A stretch of 64,000 nucleotides of DNA from Candidatus Obscuribacterales bacterium (GTDB taxonomy: Bacteria > Cyanobacteriota > Vampirovibrionia > Obscuribacterales > Obscuribacteraceae): contig JAIEOQ010000001.1 of assembly GCA_019750335.1 (NCBI GenBank), forward strand, positions 1-64,000, in the 5' to 3' direction. Positions 43,734 to 52,948 of the stretch are shown here, piece by piece; position 1 is the stretch's first letter; every line of letters begins with the position of its first letter. The notes beneath the pieces were generated by a model that was not told the DNA's origin, did not search any database, and saw only the letters and a program-made list of their open reading frames with translations. A program made the position numbers and the translations under genes.

Positions 43734-44264
43734 ATGAAACCTTCGAAAATATTGCGAATATATTTGCTATTGAGTTGCGTATTGGGCTTTGCTCTATCTC
43801 TTTGTGTTACGCGCCTTTTGAAAGTTGGCGAAATCGAGCTTAATGCTGCTTTGATTTTACCGGTGTGCTGGAACGTTATTTTTATGCTGCTGTTGCCTTT
43901 GGTGCTGGATTGGAGCGAGCAAAAATATTTCAAAGCTCGATTTTTGCACTGGGAAGAATTTGCTAACAGCAATCCTGAGCTGAAAAATTATATTGAGAAT
44001 CAGTGTGCAAAATTGGCCGTACCTTCAATCCGACTTGCTGTTTTAGAGTCGACTACGGCCGAGCCTTTTAGTTATGGCTTGTGGCGCTATAACCCGCGCT
44101 TAATCGTACCGAGCAGCTTGCTTGTACCGGGAGAAGCCGATAAAGTCATCCCGAGTATTGAAGTTGAGCTGGCTAGATTTGCTAAGCAAGAATTGAGCCT
44201 CGTATTCCTTCTTCTTACCGTCGCTCAAATAGCTGTTCAACAAATAATTTTGCGCTTGGCTTAA
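43734..44264 (+). CDS. M48-like membrane protein lacking the catalytic motif
   Basis: 176 aa. Two N-terminal spans (about 9-28 and 37-59) and a last hydrophobic helix. The centre, IRLAVLESTTAEPFSYGLWRYNPRLIVPSSLL, matches the region that precedes the zinc site in HtpX/M48 proteases. Where HExxH should follow, the sequence is VELARFAKQE (144-153): both His are gone and only a Glu remains. It is therefore probably a non-catalytic relative or a degraded copy. The M48 link is by pattern only. Confidence 0.6.
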   Translation: MKPSKILRIYLLLSCVLGFALSLCVTRLLKVGEIELNAALILPVCWNVIFMLLLPLVLDWSEQKYFKARFLHWEEFANSNPELKNYIENQCAKLAVPSIRLAVLESTTAEPFSYGLWRYNPRLIVPSSLLVPGEADKVIPSIEVELARFAKQELSLVFLLLTVAQIAVQQIILRLA

Positions 44265-45685
44265 TGAATCTCTTCGGCTTGAAAAGTTTCCAATGTTGCT
44301 CCGCTTTTCCAGGCATCGCGTTCTAGCCCGGCTTTCAAAGCAAGCTGGGAGAGAGTCTCATCTAAAGACCATCCCCATTCGCCAGGTACGCTCGGTAAAA
44401 ATACGGCTTGTTTACCGTGTTTGCTGAGTATAATGCCGTCTCGACCAAGAACAATCTCTTTGTAGGAATATATTGGCTGCGGAGCATTCAATATATTGAT
44501 GTCGATCTGAATTTGATCCAGCTCTGAAAGTTTCAGTGGTTCAAATCGAGGATCACGAATAGCGGCGGCGATAGCGTTATCTTGAACTGCTTTGTAGAGC
44601 GGTCCGCTGGCTAAAATATTGCCGATGCAACCGCGCAGTTCATGACCTTTGCGTAGAGTGACAAAGACCCCGGCCGGTCGTGATAAAGCTGGTGTTAGCC
44701 TAAATCCTAATTCTTGTGCGCTGGCTAATTTACCTTCTTTCAAATAATAGCTAATGGTTTGACGTGCCAACTCAAGGATCGCGTTTTGTTCTTTCGCTTC
44801 CCACTTTGGTCCGCAAAAAGCAATAGCCATATAACTGACCGAATTGCCTTCGGGGTCAACCTGGATTTGGCTGGAACGGCTATATTTGAGCAAGGTGCCA
44901 GTAGCGCTCTTCGGTAAAAGTGCGCTTAAAATTTGGCAGGGATAAACACCGCATATGGTATCACCGCTATCGCGTTGAAATTTACTGAATCCGGACAAAT
45001 CATTTTTGCTCAAATAAAAGAAAGCTTGTTCGTCCAGCCGTTTTATGCCTTCGTCAACGCCTTCGCGAAAAGGTGTGTAGTCGTATCGAGGTCCGTAATG
45101 AGTGAAGTCGGAGCTTACCACGATCAAATCGTCATTTTGCAATTCGGGCTTTAATGTATCGGCGATTTGCTGTGCTTCTGCTTCGCTATTTATGTGACCG
45201 ATGATGATCGGCATTATTTTGATTTTGCCGAAAGTTTGTCGAATGAAGGGTAACTGTAATTCGAGTGAGTGCTCAGCCTGATGCGCTTCCTTTTGCCAGG
45301 AGAATAAAGGGCGCGTGACCAGTTTGTCGGCTAATTCTCGATCAACGGTTAAATCGCCGAAGGGTGTTTGAAACTCTTCGGCAAGAGGCAATCCGGCGCC
45401 ATGAAAAGACACGTGATGGCTTGGTCCAAGCAGGATAATTCGTTTGATTTTTTGTTTGGCGGCAGCTTGATAAGCAAAAGCCGCTGTCTCTCCGGAAAAT
45501 ATATAACCGGCATGAGGAGCGATAATTGCCAGGATATCGCCATCTAAAGTTGGATTCTGCTTAGTCGCTGCGGATAAAAATTCTCCGAGCTGTTTACTTA
45601 ATTTTTGCGGTTCTGCTTCATACCAGGAGCCGGCATAGCGCAGTGCTCTCGATTTTTCAGAAGAAGATTTGGCCCAAAACGGCAT
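44261..45685 (-). CDS. Memo-AMMECR1 fusion (AmmeMemoRadiSam system B-A)
   Basis: 474 aa. Residues about 15-285 are the Memo domain: AIIAPHAGYIFSG (His58), LLGPSHHVSFHG (His90-91), VSSDFTHYGPRY and DTICGVYPCQIL, the metal-ligand and Cys positions of the family. Residues about 300-470 are an AMMECR1 domain: GVFVTLRKGHELRGCIG, IAAAIRDPRFEPLKLSEL and LPSVPGEWGWSLDETLSQLA. The two are known parts of the AmmeMemoRadiSam systems, whose third part is a radical SAM protein; none is found in this window. The function of these systems is unknown. Confidence 0.92.
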   Translation of the reverse strand: MPFWAKSSSEKSRALRYAGSWYEAEPQKLSKQLGEFLSAATKQNPTLDGDILAIIAPHAGYIFSGETAAFAYQAAAKQKIKRIILLGPSHHVSFHGAGLPLAEEFQTPFGDLTVDRELADKLVTRPLFSWQKEAHQAEHSLELQLPFIRQTFGKIKIMPIIIGHINSEAEAQQIADTLKPELQNDDLIVVSSDFTHYGPRYDYTPFREGVDEGIKRLDEQAFFYLSKNDLSGFSKFQRDSGDTICGVYPCQILSALLPKSATGTLLKYSRSSQIQVDPEGNSVSYMAIAFCGPKWEAKEQNAILELARQTISYYLKEGKLASAQELGFRLTPALSRPAGVFVTLRKGHELRGCIGNILASGPLYKAVQDNAIAAAIRDPRFEPLKLSELDQIQIDINILNAPQPIYSYKEIVLGRDGIILSKHGKQAVFLPSVPGEWGWSLDETLSQLALKAGLERDAWKSGATLETFQAEEIH

Positions 45686-45747
45686 TTGGCTACCTATGGC
45701 GAGTATTACACATATTCTCAGTATATTCGCTTTCGAGAGCAGTTTTG

Positions 45748-46257
45748 TTACTCCGCGGGCTGGCTCTCACTTTCGGCCGGCGTTGCTGATTCAGCTGCTG
45801 GCGCCGGCGGTTGAGTTAAAGCATCAAGTTTGACGTAATATTTTGCTTTAGCGTCACCATGGGGATCGGCGTTTGAGTCGAAAGTGATTGTTAGGCGGCA
45901 AGGCGGGCTATTCGCTGGTAGGGCCGCTAAAGGTTGTGCTTGATTGAAAGCATCGATGCCTGCTTGTTCGGCGGCGACATTATTTGGAGTGCTTGTTACC
46001 TTTAAGTCTGAAACAGAACCGTCGGCAGCTACGGTCACCGATAACACGACATGATTATTACCGTCAGGATAGTTCCAAGTGCGCCCGATCTTCGGTTGCA
46101 AATTATTGACGTAGGCTGTATAAGCAGCTCCCAAAACGGGATTGACGTTGCTTTGCTTCGTTGCCGCCGGCTTGGCTGTTCGCGTTGGAGCTGCCTGGCA
46201 AAGCTGGCCGAAGCTTAAGATCATCAAACTGGCGATGCAGAGGATTTTTTGTTTCAC
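45748..46257 (-). CDS. Exported TonB C-terminal-like protein
   Basis: 169 aa from GTG 46257 with AAGGAG upstream. A signal peptide (IASLMILSFGQLCQA) is followed by a TonB_C-like fold: AYVNNLQPKIGRTWNYPDG, VLSVTVAADGSVSDLKVTSTP, AGIDAFNQAQPLAALP. It ends with a Pro/Ala/Glu tail. There is no membrane anchor as in true TonB. It starts 1 bp after the FIST gene's stop, so the two share a transcript. Confidence 0.8.
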   Translation of the reverse strand: MKQKILCIASLMILSFGQLCQAAPTRTAKPAATKQSNVNPVLGAAYTAYVNNLQPKIGRTWNYPDGNNHVVLSVTVAADGSVSDLKVTSTPNNVAAEQAGIDAFNQAQPLAALPANSPPCRLTITFDSNADPHGDAKAKYYVKLDALTQPPAPAAESATPAESESQPAE

Positions 46258-46258
46258 T

Positions 46259-47470
46259 TCATTCTCCTTGGGCTGTTTTCAGAGGGCGAAAAATGCCGAA
46301 TGATGATGTATATCCGTGTAAAAAAGTTGTGCCGGCTACTTGCCCAATTTCGCCGTTAGAGAAAAACCCACCGATTGGTACTGCTCCTAAGTAGCTACGA
46401 AAGCAGTTGATGTCGTGATTAGGTAGTCCGTATAAATGTTCGCCGCGTCCGAGGCAGGAAAATAAAAGTGCACCGTGGGCGGTATCGGGTTGTTTCTTTG
46501 TGTAGTTGACGAACAGACTTTTTAAATCTTCGGCTGAAGTGTTACCGTCTCGGACGTGAAACTGTACAGTCCGTTCGTTGAGTAGCGGTTCACCGACGAG
46601 CAGGGCGCCGGAGTTGCGTTCCAAGCCAAGTATGTTTCTGATTAGAAAATCTCCGGCGGTTGGAGTGTCTTTAAATTCATTCATCGCCACGCCCAAAAAA
46701 AGCGAATCTTGAACAAGTTTTTGTTCTTTGGGTGATAGAGTCTGCATGATTTCATAAAGGGCTTCTACTGCTGGTTTATTGTCCAACTCAATCAAAAAAT
46801 TTTCTTCGCATTGAGTAATGCGCAAGGGGCGGCCGATTGGACGGCAACCTTGAGCGACGATAGTGTCTACTTGTATATTGCCGGACAGGGCTACTCCAAC
46901 CAGACCGGAGCGATAGATCTTTTCCTTGAGGAATAGAGCGTTGATTCCGGCGCTGTGTCCGCCGCTGGCTAAGCCGCCTAATTTGGTGGCTTGCGGAAAA
47001 GCAAAATCCAGACCCTGGACCAAAATATCAATGCGAAATGAGAAAGGATCCGAGAGCAGGATGAAAGATGTGGAATCGCTTTTGTTTTTATGCCCGACAA
47101 TTTTTTCCCAATGATCCGGTCCGGCATCAAGATCCGGCAAATCTTCGTCGTCAAGATGAAAAGTCCTGATGTCAACGTCTGGTAGGGAAGCAGCGGTAAG
47201 GGCTATGGCTGCTTGGTGTTCTATCTCTTGGTTTCCGCCGATAAATCCGGAGGCGGAGCAGCCTATTAGTGTCCCAGGGTTAAGGCTGCGACGTAAGCAG
47301 TCTGAAATGTCTTGATAATCGTCGGCAAATTCGGGCGAAACAAAACAAAAAAGTAAATCCGGCGATTCTTGCTCCAGTCCGTCACGAATTTGTTTACAAC
47401 AGGCTGTTAATATTGCCGACCAAGAATTCTGGTCTGTGTCCAATTCGGCAATTGCTGACGCCCATTTCAC
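46259..47470 (-). CDS. FIST domain sensory protein
   Basis: 403 aa from GTG 47470. FIST_N and FIST_C domains: LLFCFVSPEF and SLNPGTLIGCSASGFIGG near the start, then SCLGRGEHLYGLPNHDIN and GAVPIGGFFSNGEIGQV near the end. FIST proteins are thought to bind small ligands such as amino acids. No output domain is attached here. A PAS protein lies about 2 kb away at 49496. Confidence 0.9.
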   Translation of the reverse strand: MKWASAIAELDTDQNSWSAILTACCKQIRDGLEQESPDLLFCFVSPEFADDYQDISDCLRRSLNPGTLIGCSASGFIGGNQEIEHQAAIALTAASLPDVDIRTFHLDDEDLPDLDAGPDHWEKIVGHKNKSDSTSFILLSDPFSFRIDILVQGLDFAFPQATKLGGLASGGHSAGINALFLKEKIYRSGLVGVALSGNIQVDTIVAQGCRPIGRPLRITQCEENFLIELDNKPAVEALYEIMQTLSPKEQKLVQDSLFLGVAMNEFKDTPTAGDFLIRNILGLERNSGALLVGEPLLNERTVQFHVRDGNTSAEDLKSLFVNYTKKQPDTAHGALLFSCLGRGEHLYGLPNHDINCFRSYLGAVPIGGFFSNGEIGQVAGTTFLHGYTSSFGIFRPLKTAQGE

Positions 47471-47514
47471 AGAGAATTTTCCTGTTCTATTAAAGTTTGC
47501 CTACAAGTTACATG

Positions 47515-47542
47515 TTCTCAGTTTATAGTGCGGCGCTATAAT
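47515..47542 (+). promoter_or_regulatory. Putative promoter for the APC permease
   Basis: A perfect TATAAT at 47537-47542 with a weak TTCTCA 16 nt upstream. It places transcription start near 47550, so translation more likely starts at GTG 47582 than at 47528. Confidence 0.5.
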
Positions 47543-47581
47543 TGCCAACGTGCTCTGGCATATATAACAGGCAGTGATTTT

Positions 47582-49492
47582 GTGAACAGCTCAAATAGTC
47601 TGGAAAATGTCGTCAATCCCCCGGCTGCTGCAAGCCATGGCGATGGTCTCCTTTCATGGTGGTTAGCCGCCGGTATTGTTGGCGCCGATATCGGCACGTC
47701 GGTGTTTTATAGCAGCGGAATTATCAAACCTTATGTCGGTTTTGCAGCGCCGATAGTCATCCTTATAGTCTGTCTTTTGATGTGGTTTTTCAAATCCACA
47801 TATGAAGAAGGCTGCTCCGCCAGCCCTTTTAACGGCGGCGCTTACATGATGGTTTTGCAAACCGTGGGACGCCGGGTTGCCATGGTTGTCGGGGCTCTGA
47901 CTATTCTTTCTTATTTAGCGACAGCAGCGGTCAGTGCTTTGTCCGGAGCTTTTTATATTGATTCTTTTGACAATGTGATTAATTGGCCTTTGGCTAACGT
48001 GATTATCACAGCGATCATTCCTGTGGTGATTTTCGGCGTTTTGAATATAATCGGCATTCGTGAGCCGGCCATGATTGTATTTTTCATTGCTGCCTTTCAT
48101 TTTGTTTTGCTCCTTGGCATGGATGTCTGGGGTTTATATTTGGCTTTTGCCAATCATGCTGATTTCGGCAGGATTTTTCAAAGCCTGGATAAAATCAGTC
48201 CATTGAATTGGTTGCAAGGTTTTGCGGCGGCCTTTCTAGGTATTACCGGTTTTGAATCGGCCGCGCAGATAGTTGAACAGCTGAAATCGCCAACCTGGCG
48301 TACGCTCAAGCAAGTGTATCTGGCTATTGTGATCCTTGTTGGCTTGACCGCACCGCTGACTTCTTATTTATGCATGGTCTTGCTTAGCGAAGCGCAATTG
48401 AAGTCTTATTCCAACAGCCTGCTTTCCGGTTTAGCTTATGTTGAAGGCGGCACACCGCTTTTAATCGTGCTGGTTATTGACGCTGCTCTAACTTTGTTTG
48501 CCGCAGTAAATACAGCTTATGTGGGCTGTATCGGTCTTTGTACTACCATGGCCAAGCAAGGTAATTTGCCGGCTTTCTTCTTGCGACGTTGGGATTATCG
48601 AGTACCGATGTTTCAAGGTTATCCTTATGTCGTACTGACTTTTATGGCAATTACCGTGTCGATGATTCTTGTTCTGCCCGGACAAGTGGATAATCTCGGA
48701 CAAGTTTATGGCATGGCATTTCTGTCGGTGATGATCAGCTTTTGTGTTGGCGTGATGCTTCTGCGTGTGCGAATGCCGTTGAAAGTTGCTCGCTCGCCTT
48801 ACCGCACTAAATGGGTGTTGCATCTCGGCTCTTTATCCGTACCGATACCACCCTTGGTTGGTGCTTTAGTGTTATTGTTTGCCCAAGCTGTTTTAGTCTT
48901 TACTGCTCATGATGCCCGCGCTTTGGGCATAACCATATTTCTGCTTATTTTGCTGGTAATGTGTTTTTACCGGCTTGGCGTTTTGGAAAGTCGCTTAACC
49001 GAACTTGCGGATCTACGCTTGGGTTTGGGTAAATTTCGTAAAGTGCCTGAACTGCCTGATGATTTGCCGGCTTATGTACTTTGTACCGGTGGGGCAAAAG
49101 CAAGAAACCTGGCCACCATGCTTTTACGCTTACTGGAAAGAGAAGAGCCTGGACCGAAAGAAGTAATCATTTTTCACGCTGAAGAAGAAGAAGCGCGTCG
49201 CGGTGTCATGTATGAACTTTTGCAGCGGGTTGTGTCGCAACAGGTGGTTCCGGTCTTTGAAGACCGCGATATTATTCTGACCGTAAAAGTGTTGCCAGAA
49301 AGTATGATTGACGGGCTTATCTATCTTAAGCGCGCCCATCCATTCAAAAAGATTTTTATTGGCACTGGCTCAGATCCGCAAAACGCAGCTAAATATGCCA
49401 AAGAGCTGGAAACCAATTTAGGCGTGCACGTAGTTAATATCGGCAGCTCTTCTACTGGCGGCGGTACTATGCAAAGTCTTTTTGAAGTTTAG
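47582..49492 (+). CDS. APC superfamily amino acid/amine permease with C-terminal cytosolic domain
   Basis: About 636 aa from GTG 47582. The first 430 residues have about twelve membrane spans. The entry motif, GADIGTSVFYSSGIIKPYVG, resembles the first APC helix, and GFAAAFLGITGFESAAQIVEQL the sixth. The last 150 residues are soluble: AYVLCTGGAKARNLATMLLRLLE and HPFKKIFIGTGSDPQNAAKY, like a universal-stress-protein fold, probably a regulatory domain. The substrate is unknown. Confidence 0.85.
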   Translation: MNSSNSLENVVNPPAAASHGDGLLSWWLAAGIVGADIGTSVFYSSGIIKPYVGFAAPIVILIVCLLMWFFKSTYEEGCSASPFNGGAYMMVLQTVGRRVAMVVGALTILSYLATAAVSALSGAFYIDSFDNVINWPLANVIITAIIPVVIFGVLNIIGIREPAMIVFFIAAFHFVLLLGMDVWGLYLAFANHADFGRIFQSLDKISPLNWLQGFAAAFLGITGFESAAQIVEQLKSPTWRTLKQVYLAIVILVGLTAPLTSYLCMVLLSEAQLKSYSNSLLSGLAYVEGGTPLLIVLVIDAALTLFAAVNTAYVGCIGLCTTMAKQGNLPAFFLRRWDYRVPMFQGYPYVVLTFMAITVSMILVLPGQVDNLGQVYGMAFLSVMISFCVGVMLLRVRMPLKVARSPYRTKWVLHLGSLSVPIPPLVGALVLLFAQAVLVFTAHDARALGITIFLLILLVMCFYRLGVLESRLTELADLRLGLGKFRKVPELPDDLPAYVLCTGGAKARNLATMLLRLLEREEPGPKEVIIFHAEEEEARRGVMYELLQRVVSQQVVPVFEDRDIILTVKVLPESMIDGLIYLKRAHPFKKIFIGTGSDPQNAAKYAKELETNLGVHVVNIGSSSTGGGTMQSLFEV

Positions 49493-49495
49493 TCT

Positions 49496-49879
49496 TTATT
49501 CTTCGGCTGGTTGCTCGACAACAGTATTTTTGTAGCCGCAAATCAAGCCTAAAGCATCCCTGAGCGCAACTTTCTCATAATAAGAACGAAAACGCTGGCC
49601 GTTTTTGCGATTTTGCCAAACAACGCCTGTGTGCCAGCCTTGTTGTTGAGCTTTACGCAAGGCTTGCGATGCTTTGCCGTGCTGCAAGTCTGAGACATCG
49701 AACAGTATGGAAAAATGCTGCCCGACAATCTCATCTTTTTCGTAGCCATATAGCTCACAAGCTTTCTTGCTCCAGCTTGTGATGAAGCCGCACTGATCCA
49801 TTTCGAAAACAGCTGGCTCTTCTTTCGCCGTTGATTTCAACATGCCTGTTTTACATAATGGAACAAATATCTCTTTCAT
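49496..49879 (-). CDS. Stand-alone PAS domain protein
   Basis: 127 aa. Nearly the whole chain is one PAS domain: FEMDQCGFITSWSKKACELYGY then DEIVGQHFSILF and QQGWHTGVVWQNRKNG. There is no kinase or effector part, so it may act through a partner. It ends 4 bp from the end of the convergent permease. Confidence 0.85.
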   Translation of the reverse strand: MKEIFVPLCKTGMLKSTAKEEPAVFEMDQCGFITSWSKKACELYGYEKDEIVGQHFSILFDVSDLQHGKASQALRKAQQQGWHTGVVWQNRKNGQRFRSYYEKVALRDALGLICGYKNTVVEQPAEE

Positions 49880-49985
49880 TTTCGTTCCACCCGCCTCTCT
49901 CTCTTTTAAGAGTAGGAAAATTTTGTGGGGAATCTGTGAGTAAAGACAACATTGGCTTTGCCAATGTTCCTAAATATGTACTGTT

Positions 49986-50019
49986 GCAAAAATATAGGGA
50001 AGGCGAAAGCCTTCCCTAT
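49986..50019 (-). terminator. Terminator after fumC
   Basis: An 11-bp perfect stem ATAGGGAAGGC / GCCTTCCCTAT with a 4-nt loop (GAAA on the plus strand, TTTC in the transcript). On the minus strand it is followed by ATTTTTG. It lies about 28 bp after the fumC stop. Confidence 0.85.
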
Positions 50020-50046
50020 TGCGAGCTTATTATCTATGTAGATGAT

Positions 50047-51447
50047 TTAGAGCCCTGGTTCAGTCATTTTAGAAGGATCGAGAATCCTTTTTAGATCCGC
50101 ATCGGTCAAGCTCGTCTCTTCTTTTGCCACTTCGCGAATTGTTTTACCGCTTTTGGCGGCGTGGTGAGAGATTGCCGCTGACTTGTCGTAACCAATCTCC
50201 GGAACAAGAGCGGTACATAAAGCTAAGCCGCGCTCAACCATCTCCGGACCTTTTTCAGTAGCTTTCAATCCGTCAATGCATTGTTTGCGGAAGTTTTCAG
50301 CCGAGCTTGCTAAAAGCTCCACTGATTGAAGCAGATTGTAAGCCGCGACAGGCATCATCACGTTAAGTTCGAAGTTGCCTGATTGTCCGGCAATAGTTAC
50401 TGTCAAGTCGTTGCCGATTACTTGAGCGGCAACCATACAAACTGATTCGGCGATAACTGGGTTGACTTTGCCAGGCATGATTGAACTTCCGGGTTGTACC
50501 TCAGGCAAAGCTATTTCGCCAAATCCGGCTCGTGGACCGGAGCCGAGCCAGCGGACATCGTTAGCAATTTTAAGGAAGCTGACAGCAATTGTTTTAAGGG
50601 CGCCGGAAGCGTCAACGATTTCATCCAAAGTGCTTTGTGCTTGGAAGTGGTTGCTGCTTTCTTTTAATTTCAAGCCGGTGTATTTGGAGAGTTTAGCCAG
50701 TACTTTGCCGGCAAATTCAGGACGGCTGTTAATGCCGGTGCCGACGGCCGTTCCGCCTAAAGCTACTTCCGAAAGACGATCGCTTGCTTTGTTCAAGCGA
50801 ATAATCGCTCTCTCAATTTGCCCGGCGTAGCCTTTGAACTCTTGACCCAAGCGAATCGGTGTGGCGTCTTGCAAGTGTGTTCGCCCGGTCTTAACTACGG
50901 GCCAAAATTCGTCTGCTTTTTTAGCTAAGCTTTTTTCCAAAAGCTCAAGGGCCGGAATAAGCTTATCTTTGATTTCGAGCAATGCGGCAACATGAATTGC
51001 AGTCGGTATGGCATCGTTAGAAGACATGCCGTAGTTAACATGATCGTTAGGGTGAACCAAATTACGATCGCCGCGTTTGCCGCCTAAAATTTCAATGGCC
51101 CGGTTGGCGATTACTTCATTGGCATTCATATTGGTTGAAGTGCCGGAGCCTGTTTGGAAAATATCCAAAGGAAAATGTACGTCAAATTTTCCTTCGGCCA
51201 CTTCATTGGCTGCTTTGACGATGGCATCAGCTACTTTAGCGTCGACGTCGCCGAAATCTTTGTTTGCTTCGGCTGCGCACAGCTTGATTAAGCTGAGAGC
51301 GCGAATGAAAGAACGCGGAAAGCGTAACTGGCTTATTGGAAAGTTTAGAACAGCGCGTTGAGTGCTGGCGCCGTAATAAGCGTCTTCAGGCACTTCCATT
51401 TGTCCCATGGAATCTTTTTCAACACGTGTAATTGTGCTCACGGCCAT
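50047..51447 (-). CDS. fumC: Fumarate hydratase class II
   Basis: 466 aa, the usual length. It catalyses fumarate + water to malate in the TCA cycle. The signature loop GSSIMPGKVNPV is present, along with the substrate-site stretches FQTGSGTSTNMNANEVIANRA and VKTGRTHLQDATPIRLGQE. It is transcribed alone; a clear terminator follows at 49986. Confidence 0.97.
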   Translation of the reverse strand: MAVSTITRVEKDSMGQMEVPEDAYYGASTQRAVLNFPISQLRFPRSFIRALSLIKLCAAEANKDFGDVDAKVADAIVKAANEVAEGKFDVHFPLDIFQTGSGTSTNMNANEVIANRAIEILGGKRGDRNLVHPNDHVNYGMSSNDAIPTAIHVAALLEIKDKLIPALELLEKSLAKKADEFWPVVKTGRTHLQDATPIRLGQEFKGYAGQIERAIIRLNKASDRLSEVALGGTAVGTGINSRPEFAGKVLAKLSKYTGLKLKESSNHFQAQSTLDEIVDASGALKTIAVSFLKIANDVRWLGSGPRAGFGEIALPEVQPGSSIMPGKVNPVIAESVCMVAAQVIGNDLTVTIAGQSGNFELNVMMPVAAYNLLQSVELLASSAENFRKQCIDGLKATEKGPEMVERGLALCTALVPEIGYDKSAAISHHAAKSGKTIREVAKEETSLTDADLKRILDPSKMTEPGL

Positions 51448-51529
51448 ATTTACTACCTCTTGCCAAGACGGGGAGCAGCTTCATTGCTGGAATGCCCGTT
51501 ATTATACTGTTTGGCTAAGGGGCTGTACC

Positions 51530-52912
51530 TTAAGATCCTTTTGTCTCTTCCTTCTTGTCATCGGCCGACAATAGTTTTTCGATGTCTTGATCCAGCTCTA
51601 ATTTGATCAGCTTCAGCTCATCCTTGTTGATTGATTCTTCGCGGGCCAAGCGAAAGAGTTTGTCCTTATGCGCTTCCAGGAGCTGCAGGCGCAGGTCGCG
51701 TTGAGACAGGACCGGTTCGGAATCGATCTTCAATAGCCTGACTAAAGGTTCCATGCTTAATCCCGAAACCAAAAGAGTGAAAAGAACGACACCAAAGGTG
51801 GTGACAATTAAGGGCTCGCGCCAGGCGTAATCCAGAGGTAAGCTCAGAGCCATAGCCATGCACAGTGCTCCACGCAAGCTGCCCCAGAAAAGCAAGTGGC
51901 GCCATTGCCATGAAATCGGCAAAGCCTTGCTTGAAACAAACGGTGTCAGAATATAAATGACGGCTATGCGCGCCGCAAGGATAGCCAATATGCCGAACAG
52001 AATGAGCTGCGAGTATTTTTGCAAAAGCTCCAAATTGATTTGCAGGCCGATTAGCAGAAATACCATGGAGTTGACGACGAAAGCAGCATATTCCCAAAAT
52101 GAATTTACGGCGATGCGTGTAGTTGCCGACATCGACTTCTGACTGCCGTAATTGCCGATGACGATCCCGGCTGTAATTACGGATAATACAGCGGATACAT
52201 GCAAGCTGTCGGCCAAGAGAAAAGAACCGTAGGCGGCAACTGTAGTAAGCATTATCTCCGGCAGATGATCGTCGAAATATTTGGTTATTTGAGATGACGC
52301 CAAGCCGAAGATCAACCCGATTATAATGCCGCCGACAACGGCAAAACAGAATTGCCCGGCGGTGGCGGATAAGGAAAAGCCTTGTCCGGAAATAACAAGC
52401 GCCAGCATAAGTTTGAAAAGCACCACCGCTGTGCCGTCATTGAATAAGCTTTCGCCTTCAAGAATGATTGTCAAACGTTTGTTTAGTCCAAGCTTTTTGA
52501 AAAGAGCAAGCACCGAAATTGGATCGGTAGCGGCTAGCATAGAGCCGAAAAGTAAGGACGCACCTAAATCAACATGGGCAAGGCAGTGTAGTATCCCCGC
52601 CGTAACCAGCATTGAAATTAGGACGCCAACCGTAGCCAAAATGCCGATTGGCAATTTGTTTTGCTTCAGCTCTTTCAAGTTGAGATTCCAGGCTGCTTCA
52701 AAAAGCAGAGCCGGCAGAAAAACAACCAGAATCAGATCCGGAGTCATAGCGATTGGCGGAATGATCTTGCTGAAGCTGAGAATTAGTCCGACAATCACCA
52801 GCGCGATTGAATAAGGCAGTTTAATCCATTTTGCGGACATGGCTACAGCCGCGGCAACTGTAAGAAGCAGCAAAGTCGAATTGACGTCAAGATAGTGAGT
52901 CCCTTCAGGCAT
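51530..52912 (-). CDS. Na+/H+ antiporter, CPA1 family
   Basis: 460 aa with about twelve spans. The ion-site motifs are AATDPISVLALFKKLG and EGESLFNDGTAVVLFK (the ND pair), typical of CPA1/NhaP exchangers. The last 60 residues are a charged cytosolic tail. It exchanges Na+ (or K+) for H+ and helps pH and salt balance. It is separated from the operon downstream by 36 bp. Confidence 0.93.
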   Translation of the reverse strand: MPEGTHYLDVNSTLLLLTVAAAVAMSAKWIKLPYSIALVIVGLILSFSKIIPPIAMTPDLILVVFLPALLFEAAWNLNLKELKQNKLPIGILATVGVLISMLVTAGILHCLAHVDLGASLLFGSMLAATDPISVLALFKKLGLNKRLTIILEGESLFNDGTAVVLFKLMLALVISGQGFSLSATAGQFCFAVVGGIIIGLIFGLASSQITKYFDDHLPEIMLTTVAAYGSFLLADSLHVSAVLSVITAGIVIGNYGSQKSMSATTRIAVNSFWEYAAFVVNSMVFLLIGLQINLELLQKYSQLILFGILAILAARIAVIYILTPFVSSKALPISWQWRHLLFWGSLRGALCMAMALSLPLDYAWREPLIVTTFGVVLFTLLVSGLSMEPLVRLLKIDSEPVLSQRDLRLQLLEAHKDKLFRLAREESINKDELKLIKLELDQDIEKLLSADDKKEETKGS

Positions 52913-52948
52913 CGCTCTATCTTAACTGCTTGGAATTTCATTTGCCTT

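Noticed and set aside
52326-52814. A 162-codon frame antisense to the antiporter
   Set aside because: It mirrors a clear membrane-protein gene and has no ribosome binding site or recognisable motif.
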